Shown piece after piece: positions 17,754 to 26,755 of a DNA stretch of 64,000 nucleotides. A program made the translations under genes and the position numbers. The notes below the pieces were generated by a model that did not search any database, was not told the DNA's origin, and saw nothing but the letters and a program-made list of their open reading frames with translations. Source of the DNA: Mycobacterium sp. E787 (GTDB lineage: Bacteria; Actinomycetota; Actinomycetes; Mycobacteriales; Mycobacteriaceae); the NCBI RefSeq assembly GCF_001668725.1, contig NZ_LZKL01000120.1:1-64000 (forward strand), written 5' to 3'. Numbering within the stretch: position 1 is the stretch's first letter; each line of letters starts with the position of its first letter.

Positions 17754-18716
17754 TTACTTGATCCCCACGACGTCCTGCGCGATGGCGGCGACGCGGGTCT
17801 GCGCTGCCGAAACGATGCGTTGCCGGTTCTTGTGCGCCTCCTCGTAGGCGATGATCGTGCGGACGTCATCGGCCGAGGTCAGCTCCTTGATCGCGGCGAC
17901 CGCGTCGTTGACGTTCAGGTCGTCGTACTTGCGGATGGGCAGTTCCTTGGCGTCCAGGACACCGGCGGCGGCACGGCCCGAGTGCAACGCGTCGGCGGCC
18001 CCGTCCGCCCCCTCGGAACGGGTGACGCGCTCGGCGGCCTTCAGCGCCGCACTCTGCGAAGCCGACAGCGCCTTGGCCGCGATCTCACCCGCGTTGCCCC
18101 CGCGCTTGACCAGGTCGTTGAACGCCGGACCCGCGGAGCGCAGCGCATCCACGGTCCGGTCCACGCCGCGCGCCGACCATGCGACCGGCAGGTTGACCAG
18201 CTTCACGGCGGTACCCGCGGCCACCTGGAGAGGTGTGCGACGAAGTGCGGCCGGCCCGCCGAGCGCATCCTCGGCCAGCACGGTGGTCAGCCAGTCGACC
18301 GTCGCCGAGTGGGCGGTGATCAGGCGCTCGGCCAGGTTCTCGATGTCCTGGCGCTTGGCGGCCACCGCCAGTGCCTTGGCGTAGCGGGCACGGTCCAGCA
18401 GCTGGTCCTCGAGCGCGAGGTCACCCAGCAGGGCCTCGTCGAACGGTTCGGCCTGCTCCGTCAGCGCCTTGACCGCCGCGGCCGCGCGACCCAGGAACGG
18501 GCCGATGACGTCGGGGTAACCGCCGAGCTTGCGGATCGCCGCGGCCAGAGCCTCGGCCCGCTTGCGACCGTTCGCAGCGTTCTGCGAGAGCTCGCGGCGC
18601 ACCGCCTCGGTGCGCGCCTGGATCACGCGGGTCTCCGCGATTTGGATCTCGGTGTTGGTCAGATCGAGCAGCGTGCGCAGCTGCGCGAGCAAACGAGTGG
18701 TGTCGGGTGCAGTCAT
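17754..18716 (-). CDS. ferritin-like helical protein with C-terminal helical module
   Basis: A 320-residue, almost wholly helical protein. The N-terminal half (about 5-180) reads as a ferritin-like four-helix bundle (LLAQLRTLLDLTNTEIQIAE, LEDQLLDRARYAKAL, AHSATVDWLTTVLAE), though I cannot point to a full set of metal ligands. A linker follows, then a C-terminal module (about 258-318) with YDDLNVNDAVAAIKEL and AYEEAHKNR, a motif found at the ends of several actinobacterial lipid-droplet- or stress-associated proteins. ATG at 18716 has GGAGGG upstream. Precise function unknown. Confidence 0.65.
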   Translation of the reverse strand: MTAPDTTRLLAQLRTLLDLTNTEIQIAETRVIQARTEAVRRELSQNAANGRKRAEALAAAIRKLGGYPDVIGPFLGRAAAAVKALTEQAEPFDEALLGDLALEDQLLDRARYAKALAVAAKRQDIENLAERLITAHSATVDWLTTVLAEDALGGPAALRRTPLQVAAGTAVKLVNLPVAWSARGVDRTVDALRSAGPAFNDLVKRGGNAGEIAAKALSASQSAALKAAERVTRSEGADGAADALHSGRAAAGVLDAKELPIRKYDDLNVNDAVAAIKELTSADDVRTIIAYEEAHKNRQRIVSAAQTRVAAIAQDVVGIK

Positions 18717-18850
18717 AACTAGTCGGCCCTCCTGGCGTTGACGATTCGGTGTCGGCGCGAGGCGCGCCTGTACTTCTGCGGCTACCCAATGAGGCGGCAG
18801 GGCTACACATACGCCGCGCAGTGTGACCTACATCGCGGCCAAAGATGCTG

Positions 18851-19696
18851 CTAAATCACGAAATTGAGATTTTCGACGACCTGGGTCGCGACGTCCCGCG
18901 CACCGGCCAGTTCGATGTCCCGGGAGCGCGCGGGACTCATCGGGCGCCCGCCGGAAAGCCTGGTGAACTGCAACCCGTCCAGCCGGATCGTCGCCGTCGG
19001 TTCCTGGCCGCCGAAGTCGCTGACCAGCCGGGCGCGACCATCCACGCTGACCCGGATCTCGCGGGCCACCGGGCCGGTCAGCTCGAACAGGATGCGCGAG
19101 CCGTCGGGCGCCTTGCCGCGCTTGCCCACCACGTATCCCATGGTGGAGGCGATCTCGTCGAGGGAGAGTTTCGTCGCGGGCCCGCGCAACGCGTCATCGG
19201 ACGACGGGCGCGACAACGCCTCGCGGATGTCCTGATCGTGCATCCAGCAGTCGAACACGCGGACCCGCATGAACCGCCCGTAGCTTTCCGGGCCGACCGG
19301 CGTCGGCGTCACCGCGTCCCATTCCTCGTCGGACATGCTCGTCAGCGCCTTGCGCCGGTCGCTGGTGACGTCCCTGAACCGTGCCAGGACGTCGGCGCCG
19401 GCTTCGGTGCGCAGGTGACGAACCCAGCATTCGTTCATCACGCCGATATCGTTGCGGACGTGCTCGAGCGCCGAGACGTCGATGTCGGGCTGCGGCGCGG
19501 CGACGCCGGCGAGGAAGGACTCGGTGCCGATCATGTGCGCCACCAGTGCCTTGACGTCCCACCCGGGCAGCGGGCTGGCCGCCTGCCAGTCCGCCTCCGT
19601 GAGCCCGTCGAGCAGGGCGTCGATGTCGTCCCACACCGCGAAGAGGCCGGCGAGCACCTCGGACTTGTCGAGTTTGGTCACGGGGCGATCGGCCAT
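18851..19696 (-). CDS. maleylpyruvate isomerase-family (TIGR03083, DinB-like) protein
   Basis: A 281-residue protein of the MDMPI/DinB fold used by mycothiol-dependent enzymes. Candidate metal ligands are His in LVAHMIGTE and the HxxxD of CWMHDQDIR; the N-terminal helix bundle (about 1-165) is followed by a C-terminal SCP2-like domain (about 185-280, ILFELTGPVAREIRVSVDG). Probably the counterpart of Rv3099c by position near ssrA and smpB. Substrate not known; mycothiol dependence is a family inference. Confidence 0.7.
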   Translation of the reverse strand: MADRPVTKLDKSEVLAGLFAVWDDIDALLDGLTEADWQAASPLPGWDVKALVAHMIGTESFLAGVAAPQPDIDVSALEHVRNDIGVMNECWVRHLRTEAGADVLARFRDVTSDRRKALTSMSDEEWDAVTPTPVGPESYGRFMRVRVFDCWMHDQDIREALSRPSSDDALRGPATKLSLDEIASTMGYVVGKRGKAPDGSRILFELTGPVAREIRVSVDGRARLVSDFGGQEPTATIRLDGLQFTRLSGGRPMSPARSRDIELAGARDVATQVVENLNFVI

Positions 19697-19724
19697 GGTC
19701 GGATAGTAGGCCGCGAGCCGTCCC

Positions 19725-20513
19725 TCAGCTAGCGGCGATCATCGCCACCGAGCCCATGGCCATCACCATGCCGACCCCCTGCAGACGGCTGACCCGCTCG
19801 CGCAGCACCACCATCGCCAGCACCACCGTCGCGGCCGGATACAGCGAGATCAGGATGCTGGCCAGCGAGAGCAGCCAGGTGTGCAACGCCAGCAGCATCG
19901 TCACGTTGGCGCAGATGTCCAGCAGGGCCACCGTGAGCGCCATCTTCATCGGCTTGCCGCGCGGTAGCCGCAAGTTGTTGCTCATTGCCGACATCCCGAA
20001 CACCACGATCGTGGCGGCCAACCGGGCGAACACCAACGGCCACAGCTTGGTCGCATGAGGCGCCTGGTGCAGGAACACCATGTTGAGTCCCATCGCCGAG
20101 CCGGCCAGCACGGTGAGCCAGGCCACCTTCGGGGTGAAGCGATACGGCGTCACGCCGTCGGCGGTGGCCTCGCGGCTCACCAACGTCACCGCGATCAGCG
20201 CCAGGACGACGCCCACCGAGGCCGCCTGGCCCGGTCGCTCCCCCAGCGCCACACCTACCGCCACGGGCACGGCCGCGTTCAGGACGGCGGCAAGCGGCGA
20301 GACCACCGAGATGGGTCCGGAGCCGAGCGCGGCGAAGAACGCCCACATCCCGAACGCCATGCCAATGCCGTACAGACTGCCCCAGATGATCGCGCCGGAC
20401 TGGATCGGGCCGCCCACGCCGATCGCCAGCACGCCCAGTATCAGCGCCTCGAGCGGGTAGGCCACGAGCATCACCCGCAGCGCGGCCACCCGTCGAGCGG
20501 CGACACCGCCCAC
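19725..20513 (-). CDS. EamA/DMT-family membrane transporter, start uncertain
   Basis: Inner-membrane protein with two EamA repeats (about 1-110 and 130-262), rich in hydrophobic helices, ending in the typical LQGVGMVMAMGSVAMIA. The GTG at 20513 gives 262 aa, but the same frame runs on upstream through residues reading LIGAAYAQLSAVTYGVSDFV, which is the missing first membrane helix. No ATG, GTG or TTG exists there; a CTG at 20570, eight bases after AAGGG inside the end of smpB, could be the real start. Exported substrate unknown. Confidence 0.75.
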   Translation of the reverse strand: MGGVAARRVAALRVMLVAYPLEALILGVLAIGVGGPIQSGAIIWGSLYGIGMAFGMWAFFAALGSGPISVVSPLAAVLNAAVPVAVGVALGERPGQAASVGVVLALIAVTLVSREATADGVTPYRFTPKVAWLTVLAGSAMGLNMVFLHQAPHATKLWPLVFARLAATIVVFGMSAMSNNLRLPRGKPMKMALTVALLDICANVTMLLALHTWLLSLASILISLYPAATVVLAMVVLRERVSRLQGVGMVMAMGSVAMIAAS

Positions 20514-20566
20514 AAAATCGCTGACACCGTAGGTAACGGCCGACAGCTGGGCGTAAGCCGCCCCGA

Positions 20567-21076
20567 TCAGTTCATGCCCTTGGCTCGCCGACCCAGCTCT
20601 CGATGCAGTTCGCGATTGGCGTCGCGACGGGCCATGTCCTGGCGCTTGTCGTAGGCTCGCTTGCCGCGCGCGAGCGCGAGCTCGACCTTGACCTTTCCTT
20701 CGGAGAAATACAGAGACATTGGCACGAGCGCGAGGTTACCATCTCGGATCTTGCCGACCAGTCTGTCGATTTGTTGCCTATGTAACAACAACTTTCGATT
20801 GCGACGGGGCTCATGGTTGGTCCAGCTACCATGCTGATACTCGGGGATGTACAGGTTGCGCAACCACACCTCACCGTCGTCGACGGTTGCGAACGCGTCG
20901 GCCAGCGACGCGTGGCCCTGACGCAAACTCTTGACTTCGGTGCCCTGTAAAGCCACTCCCGCCTCGTAGAGCTCCTCAATCGAATAGTTGTGGCGCGCTT
21001 TGCGATTGGTGGCCACGATCTGTTTGCTGCCGCGCTTGCCGCCCGCCGCCTTGCCGCGGCTCGAGTCTTTGGCCAC
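20567..21076 (-). CDS. smpB: SsrA-binding protein SmpB
   Basis: tmRNA-binding partner required for ribosome rescue (169 aa). Core motifs include NRKARHNYSIEELYEAGVAL, GTEVKSLRQGHASL and the conserved YDKRQ in a basic C-terminal tail that enters the empty mRNA channel. The GTG at 21076 (VAKDSSRGK), two bases after the ftsX stop, gives the family's usual length; an upstream in-frame start inside ftsX is not needed. Operon ftsE-ftsX-smpB as in M. tuberculosis (Rv3102c-Rv3100c). Confidence 0.96.
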   Translation of the reverse strand: MAKDSSRGKAAGGKRGSKQIVATNRKARHNYSIEELYEAGVALQGTEVKSLRQGHASLADAFATVDDGEVWLRNLYIPEYQHGSWTNHEPRRNRKLLLHRQQIDRLVGKIRDGNLALVPMSLYFSEGKVKVELALARGKRAYDKRQDMARRDANRELHRELGRRAKGMN

Positions 21077-21078
21077 GG

Positions 21079-21972
21079 CTACCGCCGCACGTACAGGCGC
21101 AAGGTCGCGTAAGCGGTCGCCCCGGCCATCGCCAGGCCGAGCAGAAACAGCCACGGGGCGATGTAGAGGATGTCGGCATAGTCGATCTTGGCGATCAAAT
21201 GAGCTTGGTAGAACTGGCTCAACGCGTTGTCGAGGAAGAACGCACGCACCAGAACCAAGCCGACGACGGCGATCACCACGCCGATCGTGGCGGCCACCAT
21301 CGCCTCTACCAGGAAGGGAAGTTGGGTGTACCAGCGGCTGGCCCCGACCAGACGCATGATGCCGATCTCGGTGCGCCGGGTGTACGCCGCGACCTGAACC
21401 ATATTGGCGATCAATAGAATCGCGCCGACGGCCTGCACGAGCGCGACGGCGAAGGCGGCGTCCCGCAAGCCGTCCAACACGGCGAACAGCCGGTCGATCA
21501 GCTCTTTTTCGTTCTGGATGCCGCGCACCCCCGGCTGGCCGCGCATGGCGTCATCGAAATCCCGGTGTTGTTCGGGGTCGTTCAGCTTGACAACGAAAGA
21601 TGCTGGAAAAGCGTCTTTTCCGGCGACGTCCTTGTACTCCGGGAACTTTCGGATCGCATCGTTGTAGGCGTCCTGCTGATTGATGAACCGCACCGACTTG
21701 ACGTCTTGTCGCGCATCGATCTTGTTCCGCAGCGCTTTACACGGGCCGGACGAGCAGGTCGGATCGTTGGCGGAGATGTCTTCGGTGAGGAAAACCTGGG
21801 TCTCGACGCGGTCGAGATAGATCTCGCGGGAGTTGTCCGCCAACCGAACCACCAGCAGGCCGCCGCCGAACAGGCCGATCGAGATCGCCGTCGTCAGGAT
21901 CATCGCGGCCGTCATGGTGACGTTGCGACGAAGGCCGGTCAGGACCTCGTTGAGCAGGAAGCCGAAGCGCAC
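21079..21972 (-). CDS. ftsX: cell division protein FtsX
   Basis: Membrane subunit of the FtsEX complex that activates peptidoglycan hydrolases (RipC in mycobacteria) at the division site (297 aa). One N-terminal helix (about 20-44), an extracellular domain (about 45-165) containing a Cys pair (DPTCSSGPCKAL), then three C-terminal membrane helices with the conserved GIMRLVGASRWYTQLPF between. GTG at 21972 directly abuts the ftsE stop. Confidence 0.96.
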   Translation of the reverse strand: MRFGFLLNEVLTGLRRNVTMTAAMILTTAISIGLFGGGLLVVRLADNSREIYLDRVETQVFLTEDISANDPTCSSGPCKALRNKIDARQDVKSVRFINQQDAYNDAIRKFPEYKDVAGKDAFPASFVVKLNDPEQHRDFDDAMRGQPGVRGIQNEKELIDRLFAVLDGLRDAAFAVALVQAVGAILLIANMVQVAAYTRRTEIGIMRLVGASRWYTQLPFLVEAMVAATIGVVIAVVGLVLVRAFFLDNALSQFYQAHLIAKIDYADILYIAPWLFLLGLAMAGATAYATLRLYVRR

Positions 21973-22662
21973 TTAGCGGTCCATCCCGTAGATGCCGCGC
22001 TGCTCGTCGCGGACCAGCCGGCCCAGCGACAGCTCGACGACCCGCTGCCGCATCGAGTCGACGATGTGGTGATCGTGGGTCGCCATCAGCACCGTCGTGC
22101 CCGTCCGATTGATCCGCTCCAACAAATCCATGATGTCCTTACTGGTGTCCGGGTCGAGGTTGCCGGTCGGCTCGTCGGCCAGGAGCACCAGCGGCCGGTT
22201 GACGAACGCGCGGGCGATCGCCACCCGCTGCTGCTCACCACCCGACAACTCGTGGGGCAGCCGGTTGGCCTTGCCGGACAGGCCGACCGTCTCGAGCACG
22301 TCGGGAACCACGCGATTGATCGCGTCCCGGCGCTTGCCGATGACCTCCAGCGCGAATGCGACGTTTTCGTACACGGTTTTCTGCTGTAGCAGCCGGAAAT
22401 CCTGGAACACGCAGCCGATCACCTGGCGCAGCTTCGGGATGTGGCGTCCGGGCAGCTTGTTGACGTGAAACTTCGACACCCGGATGTCTCCGGCGTTCGG
22501 GGATTCCTCACCCAGCAGCAGCCGCATGAACGTCGACTTGCCCGAGCCCGAGGGCCCGATCAGGAAGACGAATTCACCCTTGTCGATCTTGACGTTGATG
22601 TCGTCCAGCGCCGGGCGCGCCGACGCTTTGTACTTCTTGCTGACATTGTCAAGGGTGATCAT
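21973..22662 (-). CDS. ftsE: cell division ATP-binding protein FtsE
   Basis: ABC ATPase partner of FtsX (229 aa). Walker A GPSGSGKST, signature LSGGEQQRV, Walker B VLLADEPTG and H-loop TVLMATHDH are intact. ATG at 22662 matches the M. tuberculosis start (MITLD); a GTG codon precedes it directly at 22665. Abuts ftsX without a gap, so the two are co-translated. Confidence 0.96.
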   Translation of the reverse strand: MITLDNVSKKYKASARPALDDINVKIDKGEFVFLIGPSGSGKSTFMRLLLGEESPNAGDIRVSKFHVNKLPGRHIPKLRQVIGCVFQDFRLLQQKTVYENVAFALEVIGKRRDAINRVVPDVLETVGLSGKANRLPHELSGGEQQRVAIARAFVNRPLVLLADEPTGNLDPDTSKDIMDLLERINRTGTTVLMATHDHHIVDSMRQRVVELSLGRLVRDEQRGIYGMDR

Positions 22663-22705
22663 CACGGCACGCCAGTGTAGCGGTGAATTTCGCTGGCAAG
22701 CGAAG

Positions 22706-23188
22706 TCAGCTCGCCGGCAGTGGCGAACTCGGCGCCGGGCCCGGCCCCGGCTGGGGCAGCTGCGGCGGGGTCGGCGTGGGGCTGGTGCTCGGCGGGCAGA
22801 AGGGCGGCGGCAACAGGCATGGCGGCGTGGGCAGCTGGAACGGCGGCGGCGCGGTGGTGGTCGTCGACGTGGGCGGCGGCATCGTGGTGGTCGGCGGGAC
22901 GGTCGTCGTCGGAGTCGGAGTGAACGTGACGGTCGGCGGCGGCTGCTGCACCCGGCTGCGCGGCACCCAGGTGTAGTTCGGGTCGGGCACGAACCCCGGC
23001 GGCACCACCTGGGGGGCCGCCGGCTTGGGAGCAGGTTCCGGGCGGTACGTGTCGTAGACCCACCACACCGCGAAGAACGCGACGATCAAGACCAGCGTCG
23101 ACGTGCGCATCCGGCCGCCGAAGAGGTGGCTCCAGCGCCGCTCGGCCCCCCCGGCACGCTTCTCGAGGATGTTCAGGGTGAGCTTCAA
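22706..23188 (-). CDS. proline-rich membrane protein (Rv3103c-like)
   Basis: A 160-residue protein with a basic cytoplasmic N-terminus, one membrane helix (about 30-46, TLVLIVAFFAVWWVYDTY) and a long extracytoplasmic Pro/Thr-rich tail (PPPTVTFTPTPTTTVPPTTT) probably spanning the wall. It occupies the place of Rv3103c between ftsE and the MscS gene. The TTG at 23188 overlaps the upstream stop; an ATG at 23110 (MRTSTLVL) would remove the first 26 residues. A role in cell division or wall attachment is only suggested by its neighbours. Confidence 0.8.
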   Translation of the reverse strand: MKLTLNILEKRAGGAERRWSHLFGGRMRTSTLVLIVAFFAVWWVYDTYRPEPAPKPAAPQVVPPGFVPDPNYTWVPRSRVQQPPPTVTFTPTPTTTVPPTTTMPPPTSTTTTAPPPFQLPTPPCLLPPPFCPPSTSPTPTPPQLPQPGPGPAPSSPLPAS

Positions 23189-24183
23189 CGCCGCTGCACC
23201 GCCGCACCCTCATCCGCGCCGTCGGACCGCGCCTCGGCGGCCTGAGCCACCGGGACCGAGGGATCGTCGACCAGCCCCACCGTCGCGTCGGCCGCGGTCA
23301 TGATCCCGACGCGGGCCAGCGCGCGGATGACCAGGACGCGCAGCTGCCTGCCGACCTCGAACTGTTTGCCGGGCAGGGTGCGGGCCACCACCCGCAGGGT
23401 GACGGTGTCGACCTCGATGCTTTCCACGCCCATCACCGTGGGCGGGTCCAACAGCAATTCCCCCAGCACCGGGTTGTCCATCGCGCGGTCGCATTCCTGG
23501 TGCAGCACCTCGTTGACGCGGTTGAGGTCGGCGGTGGTCGACACCGGGATGTCCACCACCGCACGCGCCCAATCCTTGGACAGGTTGACCACCTTGACGA
23601 TCTGCCCGTTGGGGATCGTCAACACCTCGCCGTCCGGCGAGCGCAGGCGGGTGACCCGCAGCGTCACGTTCTCCACCGTGCCGCTGGCCTCGGTCGACGC
23701 GACGACGGTGAGGTTGACCAGGTCTCCGAACCCGTACTGCTTCTCCACCAGAATGAAGAAGCCGGAGAGCAGGTCTCGCACCAGTTGCTGGGCACCGAAA
23801 CCGAGCGCCGCGCCCACCACGGTGGCCGGCGCGACCAGGCCGCCCACCGAAAACCGCAGGATGTCGGCGATCTGCAGCATGACCCAGATGCCGATGATCA
23901 CCACCGAAACCCAGGAGATCACCGACGCCACGGCCTGCCGGTGCTTGGTGGCCTCCGAGCGCACCAACGCGTCGCTTTCGGCGAAGCCCACGTCGAGCCG
24001 GCGGGTGACCTGTTGCGCCACCCAGTTGACGAACCGGGCCGCGAGGACCGCGGCGATGAGCACCATGACGATCCGCAGACCGCGGGTGATGATCCATTGA
24101 CCGGCGTCGCCGCGCCAGAAGTCGTGCCAGCCCAGCGCCTTGATGGTCGCGGTGGAGGCAAGAACAGTCGTGTTAGTCAGCAT
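23185..24183 (-). CDS. small-conductance mechanosensitive channel (MscS family, Rv3104c-like)
   Basis: A 332-residue membrane protein. Membrane helices at about 28-50, 88-108 and 112-140, the last being the pore-lining segment (VGGLVAPATVVGAALGFGAQ), followed by the MscS beta domain (VEKQYGFGDLVNL, GTVENVTLRVTRLRSPDG, IPNGQIVKVVNLS). Predicted to vent solutes under osmotic downshock. ATG at 24183 overlaps the end of prfB by 11 bases. Confidence 0.9.
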   Translation of the reverse strand: MLTNTTVLASTATIKALGWHDFWRGDAGQWIITRGLRIVMVLIAAVLAARFVNWVAQQVTRRLDVGFAESDALVRSEATKHRQAVASVISWVSVVIIGIWVMLQIADILRFSVGGLVAPATVVGAALGFGAQQLVRDLLSGFFILVEKQYGFGDLVNLTVVASTEASGTVENVTLRVTRLRSPDGEVLTIPNGQIVKVVNLSKDWARAVVDIPVSTTADLNRVNEVLHQECDRAMDNPVLGELLLDPPTVMGVESIEVDTVTLRVVARTLPGKQFEVGRQLRVLVIRALARVGIMTAADATVGLVDDPSVPVAQAAEARSDGADEGAAVQRR

Positions 24184-25285
24184 CTTTTCGGTTGCGCCAC
24201 CGGATCCCCGCTTCCAGGAATCCGTCGATGTCCCCGTCCAGAACGGCGGTCGGATTGCCCACCTCGTACTCGGTTCGCAGATCCTTGACCATCTGATACG
24301 GATGCAGTACGTAGGAGCGCATCTGGTTACCCCAGGAGCTGCCGCCCTCACCCTTCAACGCGTCCAGCTCAGCGCGCTCTTCTGATCGCTTGCGCTCCAA
24401 CAACTTTGCCTGAAGCACTCGCATTGCCGAGATCTTGTTCTGCAGTTGCGATTTTTCGTTCTGGCAAGTCACCACGATACCCGTCGGGATGTGGGTTAAA
24501 CGAACCGCCGAGTCGGTGGTGTTCACCGACTGGCCGCCGGGGCCGCTGGAACGGTAGACGTCAACGCGCACATCGCCTTCCGGGATGTCGATGTGATCGG
24601 TGGTCTCCACCACCGGCAGCACCTCGACTTCGGCGAAGGAAGTCTGGCGCCGGCTCTGGTTGTCGAACGGGCTGATCCGCACCAGCCGGTGCGTGCCCTG
24701 CTCGACGGACAACGTGCCGTAGGCGAACGGCGCATGCACCGCGAAGGTGGCGCTCTTGATGCCCGCCTCCTCCGCGTAGGAGGTGTCGAACACCTCGACC
24801 GGATACTTGTGCTGCTCGGCCCAGCGGACGTACATCCGCATCAGCATCTCGGCCCAGTCGGCGGCGTCCACCCCGCCGGCGCCGGAACGGATTGTCACCA
24901 GCGCCTCGCGTTCGTCGTACTCACCCGACAGCAGCGTGCGCACCTCGGTGGCCTCTATATCGGCGCGCAGCGCCTTGAGTTCGGCGTCGGCCTCCGCCAG
25001 GGTGTCGGCGCCGCCCTCACCCGCTTCGGCGGCCAGCTCGTAGAGCACCGGCAGGTCGTCGAGGCGCTGCCGCAGCTCCTCGATCCGGCGCAGCTCGCCC
25101 TGCGTGTGAGACAACTCGCTGGTCACGCGTTGGGCGCGGGTCTGGTCGTCCCACAGTTTGGGGTCGGAAGCCTCCTGCTCCAGCTTCTGGATGCGGGTGC
25201 GCAGACCGTCCACGTCGAGCACCCGCTCCACCGTGGTCAGGGTGGAGTCCAGGGCGGCGATGTCGGCTTGACGGTCGGGTTCCAC
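24173..25285 (-). CDS. prfB: peptide chain release factor 2
   Basis: Recognises UGA and UAA stop codons and releases the nascent chain (370 aa). Has the helical N-terminal domain, the anticodon-like tripeptide SPF (RISPFDNQS) and the catalytic GGQ (SSGPGGQSVN). One continuous frame, so the autoregulatory frameshift of many bacterial prfB genes is absent, as is normal in actinobacteria. The GTG at 25285 (VEPDRQADIAAL) matches the M. tuberculosis N-terminus; a TTG at 25303 would add six residues. Divergent from fprA. Confidence 0.96.
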   Translation of the reverse strand: MEPDRQADIAALDSTLTTVERVLDVDGLRTRIQKLEQEASDPKLWDDQTRAQRVTSELSHTQGELRRIEELRQRLDDLPVLYELAAEAGEGGADTLAEADAELKALRADIEATEVRTLLSGEYDEREALVTIRSGAGGVDAADWAEMLMRMYVRWAEQHKYPVEVFDTSYAEEAGIKSATFAVHAPFAYGTLSVEQGTHRLVRISPFDNQSRRQTSFAEVEVLPVVETTDHIDIPEGDVRVDVYRSSGPGGQSVNTTDSAVRLTHIPTGIVVTCQNEKSQLQNKISAMRVLQAKLLERKRSEERAELDALKGEGGSSWGNQMRSYVLHPYQMVKDLRTEYEVGNPTAVLDGDIDGFLEAGIRWRNRKDAD

Positions 25286-25376
25286 AGGCGCCCACGTTAC
25301 CAATGCTCAGGTCGTGGCCCCGGCGGCAGCGTTTAGCATCAAGTGACCAGCCCCACAGCACAGAAGGCTCGAGGAC

Positions 25377-26747
25377 ATGCGCCCGCCTCACCGGTATTAC
25401 ATAGCGATCGTCGGCTCCGGGCCGTCGGGATTCTTCGCCGCGGCATCGTTGCTCAAGGCGGCCGACGCGTCGGAGGACATCGATGTGGCCGTCGACATGC
25501 TGGAGATGCTGCCGACGCCGTGGGGGCTGGTCCGCTCCGGCGTCGCCCCCGACCACCCGAAAATCAAGTCGATCAGCAAGCAGTTCGAGAAGACCGCCGA
25601 GGATCCGCGCTTCCGTTTCTTCGGCAACGTGGTGGTGGGCGAGCACGTCGAGGCGGGTGAGCTTGCCGAGCGCTATGACGCGGTGATCTATGCCATCGGG
25701 GCCCAATCCGATCGGTCGCTGAAGATTCCGGGCGAGGACCTGACCGGCAGCATGGCCGCCGTCGAATTCGTGGGCTGGTACAACGCGCATCCGAGCTTCG
25801 AGCACAACACCCCCGACCTTTCGGGCGCCCGGGCCGTCGTCGTCGGCAACGGCAACGTGGCGCTCGACGTCGCGCGCATCCTGGTCACCGACCCCGCGGT
25901 GCTGGGGCAGACCGACATCGCCGACCACGCCCTGGAGTCGCTCCGCCCCTGCGGTGTCGCCGAGGTGGTCATCATCGGCCGGCGCGGCCCCCTGCAGACG
26001 GCGTTCACGACGCTGGAGCTGCGCGAGCTCGCGGACCTCGAGGGCGTCGACGTGATCGTCGACCCAGCTCAGCTGGAGGGCATCAGCGACGAGGACGCGG
26101 CCGCGGCGGGCAAGACGACGAAGCAGAACATCAAGGTGCTGCGCGACTACGCGCAGCGGGCGCCGCGGCCCGGGCATCGGCGAATAGTCTTCCGGTTCCT
26201 CACTTCTCCGATCGAGATCAAGGGTGACGGCAGGGTGGAGAGCATCGTGCTGGGCCGCAACGAGCTGGTCACCGACGAGAGCGGCTGGGTGGCGGCCAAG
26301 GACACCGGCGAACGCGAGGAACTGCCCGTCCAGTTGGTCGTGCGTTCGGTCGGTTACCGCGGTATGCCCACCCCGGGGCTGCCGTTCGACGAGAAGACGG
26401 CGACCATCCCCAACACCGCGGGCCGGGTGGAGGGCAGCCGCAACGAGTACGTGGCCGGGTGGATCAAGCGCGGACCGACGGGCGTGATCGGCACCAACAA
26501 GAAGGACTCCCAGGACACCGTCGACACCCTGCTGGGCGATCTGGCCCGCACCGAGCAACTCCCCGACTTCCCCCCCGACCACGCCGACAGGCTGGCCGAC
26601 TGGCTGGCGGCACGGCAGCCGAAGCTGGTCACCTCCGCGCACTGGGAGATCATCGACCGCCACGAACGAGCGGCCGGCGAACCGCACGGGCGTCCCCGGG
26701 TCAAGCTGCCCAGCCTGGCCAAACTCCTGGACATCGGGCACGGCTGA
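25377..26747 (+). CDS. fprA: NADPH-ferredoxin reductase FprA
   Basis: FAD flavoprotein (456 aa) passing electrons from NADPH to ferredoxins, hence to cytochromes P450 and other redox enzymes; adrenodoxin-reductase family. FAD motif GSGPSGFFAA (about 13-22), NADP motif GNGNVALDVARIL (about 158), and the conserved C-terminal GWIKRGPTGVIGTNKKD. Same order prfB-fprA as Rv3105c-Rv3106. It converges on the response regulator gene with nine bases between, where M. tuberculosis has some 25 other genes. Confidence 0.96.
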   Translation: MRPPHRYYIAIVGSGPSGFFAAASLLKAADASEDIDVAVDMLEMLPTPWGLVRSGVAPDHPKIKSISKQFEKTAEDPRFRFFGNVVVGEHVEAGELAERYDAVIYAIGAQSDRSLKIPGEDLTGSMAAVEFVGWYNAHPSFEHNTPDLSGARAVVVGNGNVALDVARILVTDPAVLGQTDIADHALESLRPCGVAEVVIIGRRGPLQTAFTTLELRELADLEGVDVIVDPAQLEGISDEDAAAAGKTTKQNIKVLRDYAQRAPRPGHRRIVFRFLTSPIEIKGDGRVESIVLGRNELVTDESGWVAAKDTGEREELPVQLVVRSVGYRGMPTPGLPFDEKTATIPNTAGRVEGSRNEYVAGWIKRGPTGVIGTNKKDSQDTVDTLLGDLARTEQLPDFPPDHADRLADWLAARQPKLVTSAHWEIIDRHERAAGEPHGRPRVKLPSLAKLLDIGHG

Positions 26748-26755
26748 CCGGGCGG

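Noticed and set aside
18822..18837. TGTGACCTACATCGCG, a possible CRP site upstream of the ferritin-like gene
   Set aside because: Only the TGTGA half matches; the second half is TCGCG rather than TCACA.
24173..25303. Programmed frameshift in prfB
   Set aside because: The gene reads as one continuous frame with no internal TGA, so the autoregulatory site is absent.
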